A stretch of 64,000 nucleotides of DNA from Symbiodinium natans (lineage: Eukaryota > Sar > Dinophyceae > Suessiales > Symbiodiniaceae). Below, in pieces: positions 41,204 through 51,700 of this stretch. The stretch spans positions 194,900 through 258,899 of the forward strand of contig CAJNDS010002488.1 of assembly GCA_905221605.1 (NCBI GenBank). The letters are read 5' to 3'. The notes beneath the pieces are model-generated. The model saw only the letters and a program-made list of their open reading frames with translations, did not search any database and was not told the DNA's origin. The position numbers and the translations under genes are program-made. Position 1 is the first letter of the stretch; every line of letters starts with the position of its first letter.

Positions 41204-41587
41204 CTAGCCCTAAACCCTAAACCCTAAACCCTCAGCCCTAGATCTCCGTTTTTTTTGGTTACGTTTGTACATAATGCAACTCAGAACCCCAGAAGGGCCA
41301 GAAACCAGTCTGGCGCCTGAGGCATGCAGATTACGAGGTTTACAGAAGTTGTGAGAGCATAACATGCTTTTTGGGGTTGTAAGGGGCAATATGACGTGAG
41401 ACGGTCTCCGTACACTCCTCACATAAAGAAACCTTGTGCGACACGGGTTTTAGGGGGTCTATAGGGGTTTCAAGGCCATGTATGGGTTGTAACTAAGGGC
41501 TTGCAAGGCTTAGGGCGAATGGGGTCTGAACACAAAGCCCTACACCCTAAACCCTAAACCCTAAACCCTAAACCCTAAACCCTAAAC

Positions 41588-41663
41588 CGTACAGGGTTCC
41601 AGGTCTTCGTGCAAGGGCTGCGGCCTCATTCAGAGCCTCCTCCCGCGTTCGTCCGATGCAGAA
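41588..41663 (-). CDS. Candidate 25-codon exon with telomeric donor
   Basis: A strong acceptor (CTCCCCGCGCCCCTCAG) precedes FCIGRTREEALNEAAALARR and PGTLY, ending TACG|GTTTAGGG. Phase 0 start, phase 1 end. The amphipathic EEALNEAAALARR segment suggests a helix. Confidence 0.55.
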
Positions 41664-42312
41664 CTGAGGGGCGCGGGGAGGGGGCGGAGGGAGGGTGCAG
41701 GGAGGTTTGCAGGGTTCAGAGGTATACGGCCTTTGGGTCCCGTTAGGATGCAAAGCACAAGCCTGTTGAATGAAAAACAGAGAGAGATAAAGAATAAAGA
41801 AAAAAGTGTATGAGCGTCGGATGCCTTTTGATGGCCTCCGCCTGGTAACCGGTCGTGCTTCTATGAAGAAGTCTTGGCTAGACTGTCGACGATCAGAACG
41901 TGCTCAGTTTCTACCACCCGCTTCCTAGGGTCTAGGCTACAGGGCTCAGATTGGAGCGCACGGCCTGAGGAAGTTGCTGGACTGGCTGAATCCCAAAACT
42001 TGGGTGTTGATGGGTTTTGTTCTTCTCGAGCTTGAGACCAGGAGGCCCACCCCCCCCGGCCCAAGCCCAAAGCTCAAAGATCTGCTTAGGCTTTATTTAG
42101 GGTCTATAGGGTTTAGGTCCTTTAGGTTCTTTAAGACACCAACTTGAGACCAAGATGAGAAGTGAACATGTCAAGGTCATGGGCTGCGTTTGGGGGAACC
42201 CTGGCGCACACCACAGCACACGCCTTGCCGGGGAATAGGCCTGATGCCACAAACCCCCAGCCCCACACCTGAAGCCCCAAGCCCCAAGCCCTAAACCCTA
42301 AACCCTAAACCC

Positions 42313-42411
42313 TCAACCCTCCTCCAAAATCTTCTGAAAGTCCGGGGCAGGTGCTATGACGACGCACAGCGGGATCGTGGAGAGGAGGCAGTTCCCAGCC
42401 CCCATCATGAC
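42313..42411 (-). CDS. Candidate terminal exon, 32 residues, hydrophobic
   Basis: Acceptor GAGTGCCAG, then VMMGAGNCLLSTIPLCVVIA and PAPDFQKILEEG before TGA. The middle is hydrophobic enough for a membrane-buried strand or helix. GAGG|GTTGAGG would be an alternative donor. Confidence 0.5.
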   Translation of the reverse strand, partial: VMMGAGNCLLSTIPLCVVIAPAPDFQKILEEG

Positions 42412-42461
42412 CTGGCACTCACTGCATTTAGGGTTTAGGGTTTAGGGTTTAGGGGTTAGGG

Positions 42462-42570
42462 TACCCTTAAGAACCCAAAACCTACTTTTTTTGCAGGTTA
42501 TTCGTATAAAGCCGCCTTTAGGATTCTTAAGTAACCTACAACCAAATAGGTTTTGCGCTCTTAAGGTAGG
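42462..42570. mobile_element. Inverted-repeat element, family F, copy 2
   Basis: ACCCTTAAGAACCC at the left, GCGCTCTTAAGGTAGGGT at the right, interior AAGCCGCCTTTAGGATTCTT. AGGGT on both sides may be a 5-bp duplication. Confidence 0.6.
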
Positions 42571-43277
42571 GTTTAGGGTTTTGGCTTGGGGCTTCGGGTT
42601 TGCAGGGTGTAGGGGGTTCAGGTATTTGGGGTTTAGGGTTGAGGGCTTTGGGGTCTCGGGTTGGGGTTTAGGCGGCCGAAAAGATGAACACCAAAGGAAA
42701 CCCAAACCAACCAAAAATCGTGCACATTCTATAGAATTACCACGGAAAAGTATTGAAGCCTGGGGGACCATCGAACTTGTAGTTAGGCTTCGCTTCATTC
42801 AGTCCGTAACCCAAACCCGAAAGAGCTTTCGGGTTCAGGGTTCCCACAACTTTTTTGGGGGTTTGGCTTAGGGAATGGGTTTCGGATTTACATAAGGCCT
42901 CACCTGACCACAGAACACACAAAAAACAAAACAACAAAATTGGGGCAGCCCGGCCTCCTAAACCCCAAAAACCCTGCGAGAAAACAGAGACCGGAAGGAG
43001 GAATTACACGACTTAGCAGGGTTAATGACGGAAACCTCCTTGACCGCGAGGTACTTGGACGCCGCAAAGAAAGAAGCAAGTCGGTCTATCCTGGTAAGCC
43101 CTTAACCCTTATTACCCTTAACCTTAATAACCCCGCCAAATCCAAAACCCGAAGCTCTTAGGGTAGTTACATGGTCCTTAGTACGGGCCCTTAACAGGGG
43201 ACCCCCTTATATGCTCCATACTGAACCCTAAACCCTAAACCCTAAACCCTAAACCCTAAAAGCACTGGACCCACCAC

Positions 43278-43323
43278 GAATTAGATCGAAGCCAGCCAAG
43301 TTCGCATTCGTCCCGAAGGTGAC
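43278..43323 (-). CDS. Candidate 15-codon exon
   Basis: After ATCCTTCGAG it reads VTFGTNANLAGFDLI and ends C|GTGGTGGG; the open frame extends further on both sides (TRQSFE… RGGSS). Confidence 0.4.
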
Positions 43324-43416
43324 CTCGAAGGATTGCCGTGTGTTGGGTTCAGGGTTTGGGCTTTTAGGGTTTTAGGGTTTAGGGTTTAGGGTTTTGGGTC
43401 TATAGCAAGGGTTCAG

Positions 43417-43776
43417 AAGCTCACTGAAAGAGGGCCGCTTTTTTGAGGAAGAATGCAAAGTCGTGGCCAAGACGAGAGACCCCAAGTCGAAACTGGGGAG
43501 GCTAGGGTTTAAGGGTCCGGGCTTCTAGGGCTTTCCTGCAGGCGAGAAAGACTCTAGACTAGAGGTCATGAAGAATCGAAAACTTGAGGCCCTAAACCTC
43601 ATAAACCCTAAACCCTGAACCCTAAACCCTAAACCCGAAACCCTAAACCCTAAACCCTAAAGCCTAAACCCTAAACAGCGACCTCCCCCAAAAAATAGGC
43701 AGTAGAGCCACGGGCGCAGATTGAGAGCTGGAGCTCGGGATATTGCACGGACCCCTTGAAGCCCGTAACTCCCTGA
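43417..43776 (+). CDS. Two-exon model with stop (C-terminal part of an unknown protein)
   Basis: Exon 43417-43514 follows GGGTTCAG and reads SLKEGRFFEEECKVVAKTRD and PKSKLGRLGFK, ending AAGG|GTCCGG. Exon 43706-43776 follows TAGGCAGTAG and reads PRAQIESWSSGYCTDPLKPV-TP, then TGA. The phases match (1-1). The intron holds the C-strand telomere units at 43602-43676. Charged N-terminal exon, no family recognised. Confidence 0.5.
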
Positions 43777-43795
43777 AAACATACAACCCTAAGCT

Positions 43796-43932
43796 AAGGG
43801 TTTAGGGTTTAGGGTTTAGGGTTTAGGGTTTAGGGTTTAGGGTTTAGGGTTTAGGGTTTAGGGTTTAGGGTTTAGGGTTTAGGGTTTAGGGTTTAGGGTT
43901 TAGGGTTTAGGGTTTAGGGTTTAGGGTTTAGG
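43796..43932. repeat. Longest perfect telomere-type array
   Basis: About nineteen uninterrupted TTTAGGG units. It starts immediately after CCCTAAG, so two oppositely oriented units touch back to back at 43790-43800. Confidence 0.97.
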
Positions 43933-44733
43933 GGTTAACCCTGCTGACCTCAAGCTCCAAGACTGGCTCTACGCTTCATTGATTCACCCCTAAGAATCCT
44001 CAACCCCCTTAAGCCCTAACTCCCTCTTAAACCCTACAACCTTACAGCCCAAGGTTCAGGGTCTAGGGTTTAGGTTTTGGGTAAGGTTTATAAGCCCAAA
44101 GACCAAGACCCAATAAAGCCCAGAGCCAGCAATCTAGGACAGACCAAAAAACACTTTAGGCACATTGCTGCGAGATGTACCTGCAACCACAAATCCCTAC
44201 AAGTTTTGAAGCTTAGGGTTTAGGGTTTAGGGGTCCCTAAGCCCTAAACCCTGAACCCCAAACCCGAAACCCTAAACCCTACAGCGCCACCAAAGACAGT
44301 ACCCGGAAGGCCCAGTACCCCTTGAGTAGGAAACCCTAAACCCTGAACCCTAAACCCTAAACCCTAAACCCCAAACCCTAAACCCTAAACCCTAAACCCT
44401 AAACCCTAAGCCCTAAACCCCAAACCCTAAACCCTAAACCCCCTTCATGCTGGGGCTCCCTCCTCGAAATTTAAGGTTGCGGTGCTCTAGTCAAGGGTAT
44501 TGACTCCTTGGTGAGGTAGTGAGGGGCCACAGGTGGGAAACTACATGAGAGGGGCTTTCCCTAAACCCCAACCTCAACCCTCAACCACACAAGTTCAGAG
44601 TTTCGGGTTCGTGCAGTGCTTAGCGCTTGAGGAATCTTGTTTGGGACGAAGGAAGACCACTATAGGTTCAGGGGTTTAGGGTTTAAGGTTTTTGGCATCC
44701 CTGAGCGGTGGGGAAGTCCAGAGCGTCTCAACC

Positions 44734-45514
44734 TCAGAAAACGCTCCGCCACTGCTTTGAATCTGTTTTTGGGGGGATGATGTACCGTGCTCGCGCCTTT
44801 CGGGCCTCGAGCTGATCTCTGACGGACACCTTCTGAGGCCGTTTTCTCGGCAGGCTTCTTTGCTTCTGCCGGCTTCGGCTTGGGGCGTCGCAGACGCGCT
44901 TCTTCCTGCCGGCTGCCGAGGTTTCCTTGCCCTGTGCAGCAGTTTTTGTGCTGCAAACATGTGTTGCTTACCATGAGTGCACGCACCTCGCGCAGAAAGC
45001 CAGATTACAACAACTTACCTTCATAAGAGGAAAAAATGTATATCACCGGGCTGCCAACGCCAAGACTGGGCAAGAGTCGTTCGTTAAGGGGTATGAGGAG
45101 GGACCCCTAGAAGGGACCCTTAATTTCACTCCCTGTATAACCCGTATATAACCCATCTTTAAGCCGTATCTCGTCCCTATATACCTAAGGAGCCCCTAAA
45201 TAACCCCCGAAGGTCCATTATACGGGTCCCTCCTTCGTCCTTTCAATTCAACCGTGGAGTCCAGCTAAGTCTCAATTCCCTCTCGCATCCTAAGACTTCC
45301 ATGAACCCTGAAACCCTCGAACCCTAAATCCCTAAATTTTAAATCCCTAAAACCCTAAACCCCCAAACCCTAACCGTAAACCCTATAAAACCTAAAAGCC
45401 CTAAACCCCTGAGACCCCAAGGGCACCATCTGCCTCCACTGTCCCTACTTGCCGAGTTTAAGAAGCAGGCTGCTTCATTCTCCGGAGGCAAGTCCTCAGC
45501 AACAACAGGGACCT
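44734..45514 (-). CDS. Two-exon model with stop, basic C-terminus
   Basis: Exon 45427-45514 follows AAACTTTCTCTGTAG, reads VPVVAEDLPPENEAACFLNS and ASRDSGGR, and ends ATG|GTGCCC. Exon 44734-44950 follows ACATGTTTGCAG; the split codon TG|C restores phase. It reads TKTAAQGKETSAAGRKKRV, then KRPQKVSVRDQLEARKARA and IIPPKTDSKQWRSVF before TGA. The lysine/arginine-rich tail would suit a nucleic-acid-binding or nuclear protein. The 476-bp intron carries a family G element. Among the best-supported models here: good acceptors, phase match, stop. Confidence 0.6.
45095..45236. mobile_element. Inverted-repeat element, family G, within an intron
   Basis: GAGGAGGGACCCCTAG at the left pairs with ACGGGTCCCTCCTTC at the right; interior TAACCCGTATATAACCC. 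It lies in the intron of the 44734-45514 model. Confidence 0.6.
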
Positions 45515-45589
45515 CTACAGAGAAAGTTTGGGGAACACCCATGGCTCGAGGTATACGACAAATACCAACTTTGGTTTCTAGAGCCCCTC

Positions 45590-46660
45590 ATTAATTTAGA
45601 GCTTAGATTCTATGACCTACTTCGGAATACTTGGAGCGTTTTGGGACATCCACATCTGCAACCACCTATGCTGCCTTCATGTTCCTAGCGTGCGTTCCAC
45701 AAGCTTCGTGTCGACCCTCATAACGCGGGCCCAAGTGCTTCCCCAAAAAGGGGGGGGGGGATATTCTTGTGGGGATCCTATATCAAGGATTCCACATGTG
45801 GGGTACAAAAGGGTTTATGTTTCCAAGGAAGCCACTATAACATACACATGTACACATGTATATATATATACACATATATATATATACATATACACATGCT
45901 GGCGATCTGATTGGGATATGATCCTGCCTGCTTGCTTGTGCTTGCTTGTGAAGCGTGACAGTCTACTTCCGAGTGTGGCGCAGGACCCAACGACTACACA
46001 AGAGCTGTGGGTAAAACCGTGTCTGGGAGAGAAAAACCCGCAGCCTTTACATGCGTGGCGCGGTCCGCTGACCAAGGCCCACACAACAGGAGCTGGCCCA
46101 AAAGAGTGTATCCATACGATAGTCTGTGTTACTCAACAAATCAACCGCATCTCACACACTTATAGATATCGAGCTTGGAAGTACATAAATACATATATAT
46201 ATATATGTATATACACATGCATTATATATATATACACAGATAGGTACATTTTGTAGTGTATATGTATATACATACATACATACATACATACATACATACA
46301 TACATACATACATACATACATACATACATACATACACACTATGCCTGTAAGAAAAAAGCCGTATGCATTCATGTTCCAAGTTTGAGAGTGCTGGGGGGGG
46401 GTTAGAGCTGCTCTGCAGGGGGGGTGTCCAGGGGGGAGGAGGGGGGGGAGGAGGGGGGAGGAGGCGGGGGCGGAGGAGGCCGAAGGAAGGAGGCGGGGGG
46501 GCGGGGGGGGTGTATCGGGATTAGGGGTTAGGGCCTAGCACAAACCCTATCTTATCACAAAGCCCTAAGCCCCCAACTCGACCCCTAAAACCTACCTAGC
46601 CCTAAACGCTAAACCTTTAACCCTAAACCTTAAACGGCTTAAGGTTGACCCTAAGCCCTC
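45590..46660. other. No supported gene; microsatellites and G tracts
   Basis: Contains AT-rich microsatellites (45856-45898, 46190-46235), a CATA tetramer array of about 16 units (46268-46336) and G-rich runs (46393-46515). The 214-codon plus frame at 45612 runs through the microsatellites and has no splice or family support. Confidence 0.6.
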
Positions 46661-46669
46661 AACCCGAAC

Positions 46670-46720
46670 CTCCTGCCATAAACCCCTCTCGGCATTCCGG
46701 TCCTGGATGTTCGCCGCTGC
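46670..46720 (-). CDS. Candidate 17-codon exon
   Basis: Acceptor CATGTCGCCAG, AAANIQDRNAERGLWQE in phase 0-0, donor GAG|GTTCGG. Confidence 0.45.
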
Positions 46721-47130
46721 CTGGCGACATGGAGGTTTCGGATGAGGCTTAGGGCTATGAGGGTTTAGGTTTTAGGGTTTAAGGTTAAAGGTTTTGGGTT
46801 TAGGGTTTAAGGTTTCTATTGGGATACGGGTTCAGGAGTTCTGGCTTTAGACTTAAGTCCTATAAGTGGAGCTTTGCAGGTTTTAGGGTTGGGGCCCTAA
46901 GCCCTAAAAACATCCTCAGGCCCAAATTGAGGTCTCCAGTGCTTTAGGGCCACGGGGTTTATGATTCCAGAACCAGGCTGTTTCTGGTGAGCCCGGAAAA
47001 GCCCTGAAAACCCCGAAACCCTAAGCCCTAAACCCCAGAGACTGGTTAGGACCTGTCTTTGAACCAAATACTGGAGTCTCCAAAGGTAAGCTTAACCCTA
47101 AACCCTAAATCCTAAACCCTAATCTCCAAC

Positions 47131-47203
47131 TCGCGGCAGCTGCGCCACGGCATACTGGACCAAGCCGCCCGTGTAGAGGGCGAAGGTGAGAAAGTAGAGG
47201 ATC
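47131..47203 (-). CDS. Candidate exon encoding a membrane segment
   Basis: After TATAAGCCAG the minus strand reads ILYFLTFALYTGGLVQYAVA and QLPR, ending CGA|GTTGGAG. The first 19 residues are strongly hydrophobic and would make one transmembrane helix. Confidence 0.5.
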
Positions 47204-47722
47204 CTGGCTTATAGGGTTTAGGGTTTAGGGTTTGGCCCGAAGACCCTGAAGATTTTGGAGGTTCATTAGGGCTTAGGGTCTATATAACTAGGGTTGAGGG
47301 TTTACTTAAGGTTGAGCTCTTTTTTTCGGGGTTTAGTCAGGGTGTAACTCAGGTTTCGGGTGTAGGGTTTAGAGTTTCGGGACACCGGAAGCCCTGCCCT
47401 CACCCTACCAAGTACAAAGCAGGCGCCAACCCCACCCAAACACACGAAGGCCTTACAAGTCTCCGGAACGTGAGACCCTAAACCCTAAACCCTAAACCCT
47501 CGACCTGTAGGGTTCAGGGTTTAGGGTTTCGAGCGATGTGGGCAGCTCTCTCGGTTGAGGACTGAGGATTTATGGGGTTTAGGGTTCCTACTCTGACTAC
47601 GCAGCCTTAAGTCCGTAGGGTTTAAGCCTTGCATTTGGGCATTTGAGTCTGTAGGGTTTCGGGTTTCAGGATTTTGGTTTAAGGTTTGGGTTTAGGGTTG
47701 TGCCCACGGCAGCTGAAAAAAG

Positions 47723-48045
47723 GTTTAGGGTAGCTTTGTCGGGTTTGCGGGGCTTTGGGGGCGTGTCGGTGTTTCGGGCCTGGGCTTCGGGATGTTCATC
47801 TCGCTGTTGGTCCGGCTGTGCTGGATGTAGGTGCGGAACTCCTTCCAGAGCCTTGAACATTGCATCAACTCTTTTAGGGGTCTGAGGCTCCGATGCCTTC
47901 TTGCCGCTTCAGGGGCATTCGTCAGAACCTTCTTGTCACTCTCAGTCTCGGTGTGATGGGGTCGACGTTCTTGAGTTTGTGGAAGAGCATCTTCTTCGCA
48001 CCCTTCACTCCACCTCTGCCCTTGTAGCCCAGTGGTACCCTGTTG
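47723..48045 (-). CDS. Long open frame of about 107 codons, frame uncertain
   Basis: After AGGGCAACAG one minus frame is open to TAA at the telomeric edge and includes RPHHTETESDKKVLTNAP, LWKEFRTYIQHSRTNSEMN and IPKPRPETPTRPQSP. A second frame over the downstream half (KKASEPQTPKRVDAMFKALE) is equally protein-like, so an intron may switch frames. Hydrophilic, Pro/Gln-rich. No family recognised. Confidence 0.45.
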
Positions 48046-48195
48046 CCCTAAACCCTAAACCCTAAGCCCTAAGCCCTAAACCCTAAACCCTAAACCTGGC
48101 TCTTCATCACCCCCCCCCCCCCCCCCCCCCCCGAGGATGTTGGCCTCATCGACTCTAGCGGCCTCTACGCCTTAAAACACCCAAAAGAACTCACC

Positions 48196-48298
48196 GAAAA
48201 GCAACGCAGACTGGGTGTTGGAATATCCGGGCTCTTGGGGCCACTCAAACTTGGGGCCACTCAAACTTGGGGCGTACACAGGCCACACGACATAGGGC
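48196..48298 (-). CDS. Candidate exon with donor GTGAGT
   Basis: After AATGTTCTAAG it reads PYVVWPVYAPSLSGPKFEWP and QEPGYSNTQSALLF, ending TCG|GTGAGT, a strong donor. The DNA holds a 17-bp tandem duplication (GTTTGAGTGGCCCCAA twice). The phase would fit a short exon at 48045 (GYHWATRAEVE plus stop). Confidence 0.45.
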
Positions 48299-48369
48299 TT
48301 AGAACATTTGGATGAAGAGTCACGGTGTTGGAAATCAAGTGAATGGCATGTTACCTTTGCATGCATTGA

Positions 48370-49040
48370 ATGGTCCCGAGCTAAGTACCCCCAAACCCCA
48401 AACAGTGAACTCCAAACCCCACACCCAAAAGCCTAAACCCCGCCCCCCCCCCCCCCCCCCAAAAAAAAAAAAAAACAAACAAAATCCTAAACTGCTTAAG
48501 CCACCGCAAAAAACAAACCTAAACCCCTTAAAAACTCAACACCAAACACCCCGAACCCCAAACCTCAAACACCCAAAACCCTTAAACCCCAAACCCCAAA
48601 CCCTAAACCCCGAACCCCCAAACCCTAAACCCCAAGCTGTAAACCACCAAACCCCAAATCACCCTAAAACCCCTAAACCCTAAACCCCAAAACCTTCAAC
48701 CCCAAACCCCTAAACCCTAAACCTCAAACCCAAACCCCAAACCCTAAACTCCAAAGCCCCAAACCCCCCAAACCCCGAAAACCTAAACCCTAAACCCCAA
48801 AACCCACCAACCCTAAACCCTAAACCCCAAACCTCCAAACCTCAAATCACCCTAAACCCTGAACCCCAAACCCAAACCCTAAACCCTAAACCCCCCAACC
48901 TCAAATCACCCTAAACTCTGAATCCCAAACCCCCAAAACCCCCAAACCCTAAACCTTAAGCCCCAAACCCTAAACCCCAAACCCTAAACCTGAAACCCCA
49001 AACCCTAAACTTAAACCCCTAACCCCAAACCCTAAACCCC
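48370..49040. repeat. Decayed C-strand telomere-like field
   Basis: Some 650 bp of AACCCC/AAACCCTAAACCCC variants with a C19/A14 tract at 48442-48474. The Pro/Asn/Lys-rich frame across it is an artefact. Confidence 0.85.
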
Positions 49041-49045
49041 AAACC

Positions 49046-49105
49046 CACTTCGCTCAGCCTTGCCCACATCCTCAGCGACTCCCGGGGCCGGCTGTAGGCC
49101 CACCT
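49046..49105 (-). CDS. Coding-like island
   Basis: After GGGTCCCAG or GCCTACAG the minus strand reads PAPGVAEDVGKAERSG and meets telomeric repeat. Confidence 0.4.
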
Positions 49106-49884
49106 GGGACCCGGTTGATGGGTTTAAGGACTTAAGGGGTTTGCGTTTATAGGGATTTATGGGTCTAGGGTTGAGTTTAGGGTATAGGGTATAGGGTATA
49201 GGGTATAGGGTTTAGGGTTTTGGGATTTGGGATTTGGGGTTTGGAGGGTTTGGAGGGTTTATGGGGCTTATGGGGTTTATTGGGTTTATGGGGTTTATGG
49301 GGTTTAGACGGTTTAGACGGGTTTAGAGGGGTTTTGAAAGGGTCTATAGGGGTGTTTATGGGTGTTCATCGAGGGTTTTATCGGGGTTTACAGCATACCC
49401 GCACCCCCCCCCCCCCCCCCCCCCCCCCTTCCCCCGCCTCAGGATTTCACTCTGGTCCATTGGTTCACTGTGGTTTAGACTTTCGTTAGGGTTCAAGGTT
49501 TGGGGTAATGGCAGTTACGATTTCCCCCTCCCCCCGTGGTTCGTGCTGGGTTTACGGTTCAGGGTTCAGGGTTAACGCGGTTGAGGTTTCGGGTTTACCT
49601 TTCTCCCCCCTGTGGCTCATTGGTGGGTTTAGGTGTTTCAGGGTTTGGGGTTTACGTTGAACAGTTGTGGGGTCTGGCACCCTAAACCCTAAACCCTAAA
49701 CCCTAAACCCTAAACCCTAAACCCTAAACCCTAAACCCTAAACCCTAAACCAGATCTTCGGAGCGACAGTTAGAACGCCTCCTGTTGTTGTCACAGCAAT
49801 ACATTGATGCGAAGCCCATTTGCCGGAGAGATGTGTTGGAGAACTCTCTCCCCTGATCGCTGTGCAAGCGATGCAATGGCAGGC

Positions 49885-50027
49885 CTAGTGCCTAGATGTC
49901 TGACACATTATTGTCATGACTCCACCCAGCACTTCTTTCATACCCTTGGTGGCAAGGGGTATGAAGAAAGGAATCTCGTGCATGGGCACCTGCTTCTGGG
50001 GGCAATCCTTCCAGTTTTCCTCCCACT
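49885..50027 (-). CDS. Candidate 47-codon exon or terminal exon
   Basis: After ATAGCTGATGCAG it reads EWEENWKDCPQKQVPMHEIP, then FFIPLATKGMKEVLGGVMTI and MCQTSRH before TAG. An earlier donor (GAA|GTGCTG or GGA|GTCATG) is possible; a same-strand exon ending CTG|GTTTAGGG lies at 49751-49785. An 89-codon plus frame overlaps and is judged a shadow. Confidence 0.5.
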
Positions 50028-50154
50028 CTGCATCAGCTATCTCAGGGTTTCTCGTGGTTCGTGGTGTTTTTAGGGTTAACGGGCAGGGTTTTGGGGGGGG
50101 GGGGGGGGTAGTCGATTAAACGGACCGCGGGCACAATATAGGGGTTTATCGGGT

Positions 50155-50275
50155 TACTTGGAGGTTCATGGTACCTATGAACCAATTATAGCTGTACTCA
50201 TAACCCTATTAGGGCACTTGAGGGGCTTATAAGTGGGTTATCAGTACAGTTACAATTTGTTAATAAGTACCAAAG
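50155..50275. mobile_element. Inverted-repeat element, family A, copy 6 (right end truncated)
   Basis: TACTTGGAGGTTCATGGTAC at the left; the interior (ATTAGGGCACTTGAGGGGCT, TATAAGTGGGTTAT) is reversed relative to copies 1-4, so the element has inserted in both orientations. Confidence 0.65.
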
Positions 50276-50358
50276 AAGCCCCGAACCCTATTTGGAAGGT
50301 TCATGGGCAGCTGTATGTAGGCTTTAGGTACCCTACAGTTGATATGGCCTCATGGTTA

Positions 50359-50466
50359 GGGTGCAGCCGGTCTTTCAGGGCTCAGTTGCTTCAGTCTTTT
50401 CCAAAGGGCCAAGTCGTGCTGTCCCAAGGTTTTTGTTGTTGCAAATGGGGAGGCGACTTTCTTAAG
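50359..50466 (-). CDS. Candidate terminal exon, 35 residues
   Basis: After AAACCTTAAG it reads KVASPFATTKTLGQHDLALW and KRLKQLSPERPAAP before TAA. Basic, helix-like. The stop is formed at the edge of a CCCTAA unit, so a hidden donor is possible. Confidence 0.45.
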
Positions 50467-50809
50467 GTTTAGGGTTTTAGGTTTAGGGTTTAGGGCATAA
50501 GACTCGAATGCAAGAAATATGAAACAACAGGCGTCAGGCGCCCGGAGACCTGTAAACCCTGAGCCCCATATCACAAATACTAAACCCTAAGCCCGATGCC
50601 CTCAACGCCAAACAACAAGCCCCGTAGCCTAAAAACTTCGCCGGGAACAGGGCTATTCGAGTGTAGAGCTTATGGGAACAACAGGCCACGCGTCCTGAAC
50701 CCTAAACCCCAAACCCCAAACCCTAAACATCCCTAACTTCCAAACCCTAAACCCTAAACCCTAAACCCTAAACCCTAAACCCTAAACCCTAAACCCTGGA
50801 GCCCCTGGC

Positions 50810-50845
50810 ATGGCTATCATGGCGGCGGCGCAGCAGTTGCAGAAG
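50810..50845 (+). CDS. Candidate first coding exon, 12 codons
   Basis: An ATG opens MAIMAAAQQLQK, ending AAG|GTACCTG. A family A element with target duplication begins 16 bp further on. Confidence 0.4.
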
Positions 50846-50861
50846 GTACCTGTTGAGGGCC

Positions 50862-51112
50862 TACTTGAAGGTTCATGGATAGGTTGCATGAGGGGCTAGG
50901 GGATGGGGGGTCAGGGTTCAGGGTTTAGGGTTTAGGGTTTCGGGTTTAGGGTTTAGGGTTTAGGGTTAGGGTTTAGGGTTTAGGGTTTAGGGTTTAGGGT
51001 TTGGGGTTTGGGGTTTAGGGTTTTGGGTTTTAGGGTGTAGGGTGTAGGGTTTAGGGTTGATAAGTGACCCCAGGAGGTTTCGCAGCTGCAACAACCCATG
51101 AGCCTCCGAGTA
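50862..51112. mobile_element. Inverted-repeat element, family A, copy 7, with 7-bp target duplication and telomeric core
   Basis: TACTTGAAGGTTCATGG at the left pairs with CCATGAGCCTCCGAGTA at the right. GAGGGCC is repeated exactly at 50855-50861 and 51113-51119. The usual interior has been replaced by about 140 bp of TTTAGGG units and variants. Confidence 0.75.
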
Positions 51113-51237
51113 GAGGGCCCCTGTTTGGGGTTTAGGGGTTGAGGGGTTTAGGGTTTAGGGTTCAGGGTTTAGGGGTTCAGGGTTTGGGGTTTTCCGGGAG
51201 GGGGGTGGGGGGTGGTTTGGCCGGGGGAGGGGGTGGT

Positions 51238-51345
51238 TAGGGTTTAGGGTTTAGGGTTTAGGGTTTAGGGTTTAGGGTTTAGGGTTTAGGGTTTAGGGTT
51301 TAGGGTTTAGGGTTTAGGGGCTAGGGGTTAGGGTTTAGGGTTTAG
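51238..51345. repeat. G-strand telomere-type array
   Basis: About thirteen perfect TTTAGGG units, then TTAGGGG and TTTAGGG. Confidence 0.95.
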
Positions 51346-51539
51346 GGTTTAGGGGTTAGGATCCTGAAACCCCAGCATTCCAAAGGCCCGGCAGGCTTCG
51401 CTTCATGGCCAGGGGCCTTGGGCCCAAAAAAAAACCCTAAGGCCTACACCACCCTAACTTAGGGCTTAGGGTTTAGGGCTAGGGTTCCGGGCTAGGGTTT
51501 AACGGTTTAGGGCTTAGAGTTCTTGAGGATTCTGGTTGG

Positions 51540-51700
51540 ATCCGGGTAAGCCCTAAACAAGAATTGCAAAGGATGGCTTGCTTTGCTTCAAGCGAGTGTT
51601 TTTTTTTTGGTCTGTTTTCGGGCACATACCCCAGAGCCCGACGGGCTCCCATGTAGTACCTTTCAAGGGCAGTATACTCTAATCCTACTAACTGCTTAAG
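51540..51700 (-). CDS. Coding-like island
   Basis: The minus strand reads LEYTALERYYMGARRALGYV, then RPKKKHSLEAKQAILCNS. The upstream part (GGGGGTCTTAAGCAG) is a family K end, which could supply the acceptor. Confidence 0.35.

Noticed and set aside
45612..46256. 214-codon plus-strand frame
   Set aside because: It passes through two AT microsatellites and shows no splice sites, codon bias or family motif.
46152..46379. Tyr/Val/Cys/Met-repeat frames
   Set aside because: They read the CATA microsatellite.
48312..48683. 123-codon Pro/Lys/Asn-rich frame
   Set aside because: It is translated C-strand telomere-like repeat; the same applies to the many LNPKP-containing frames elsewhere.
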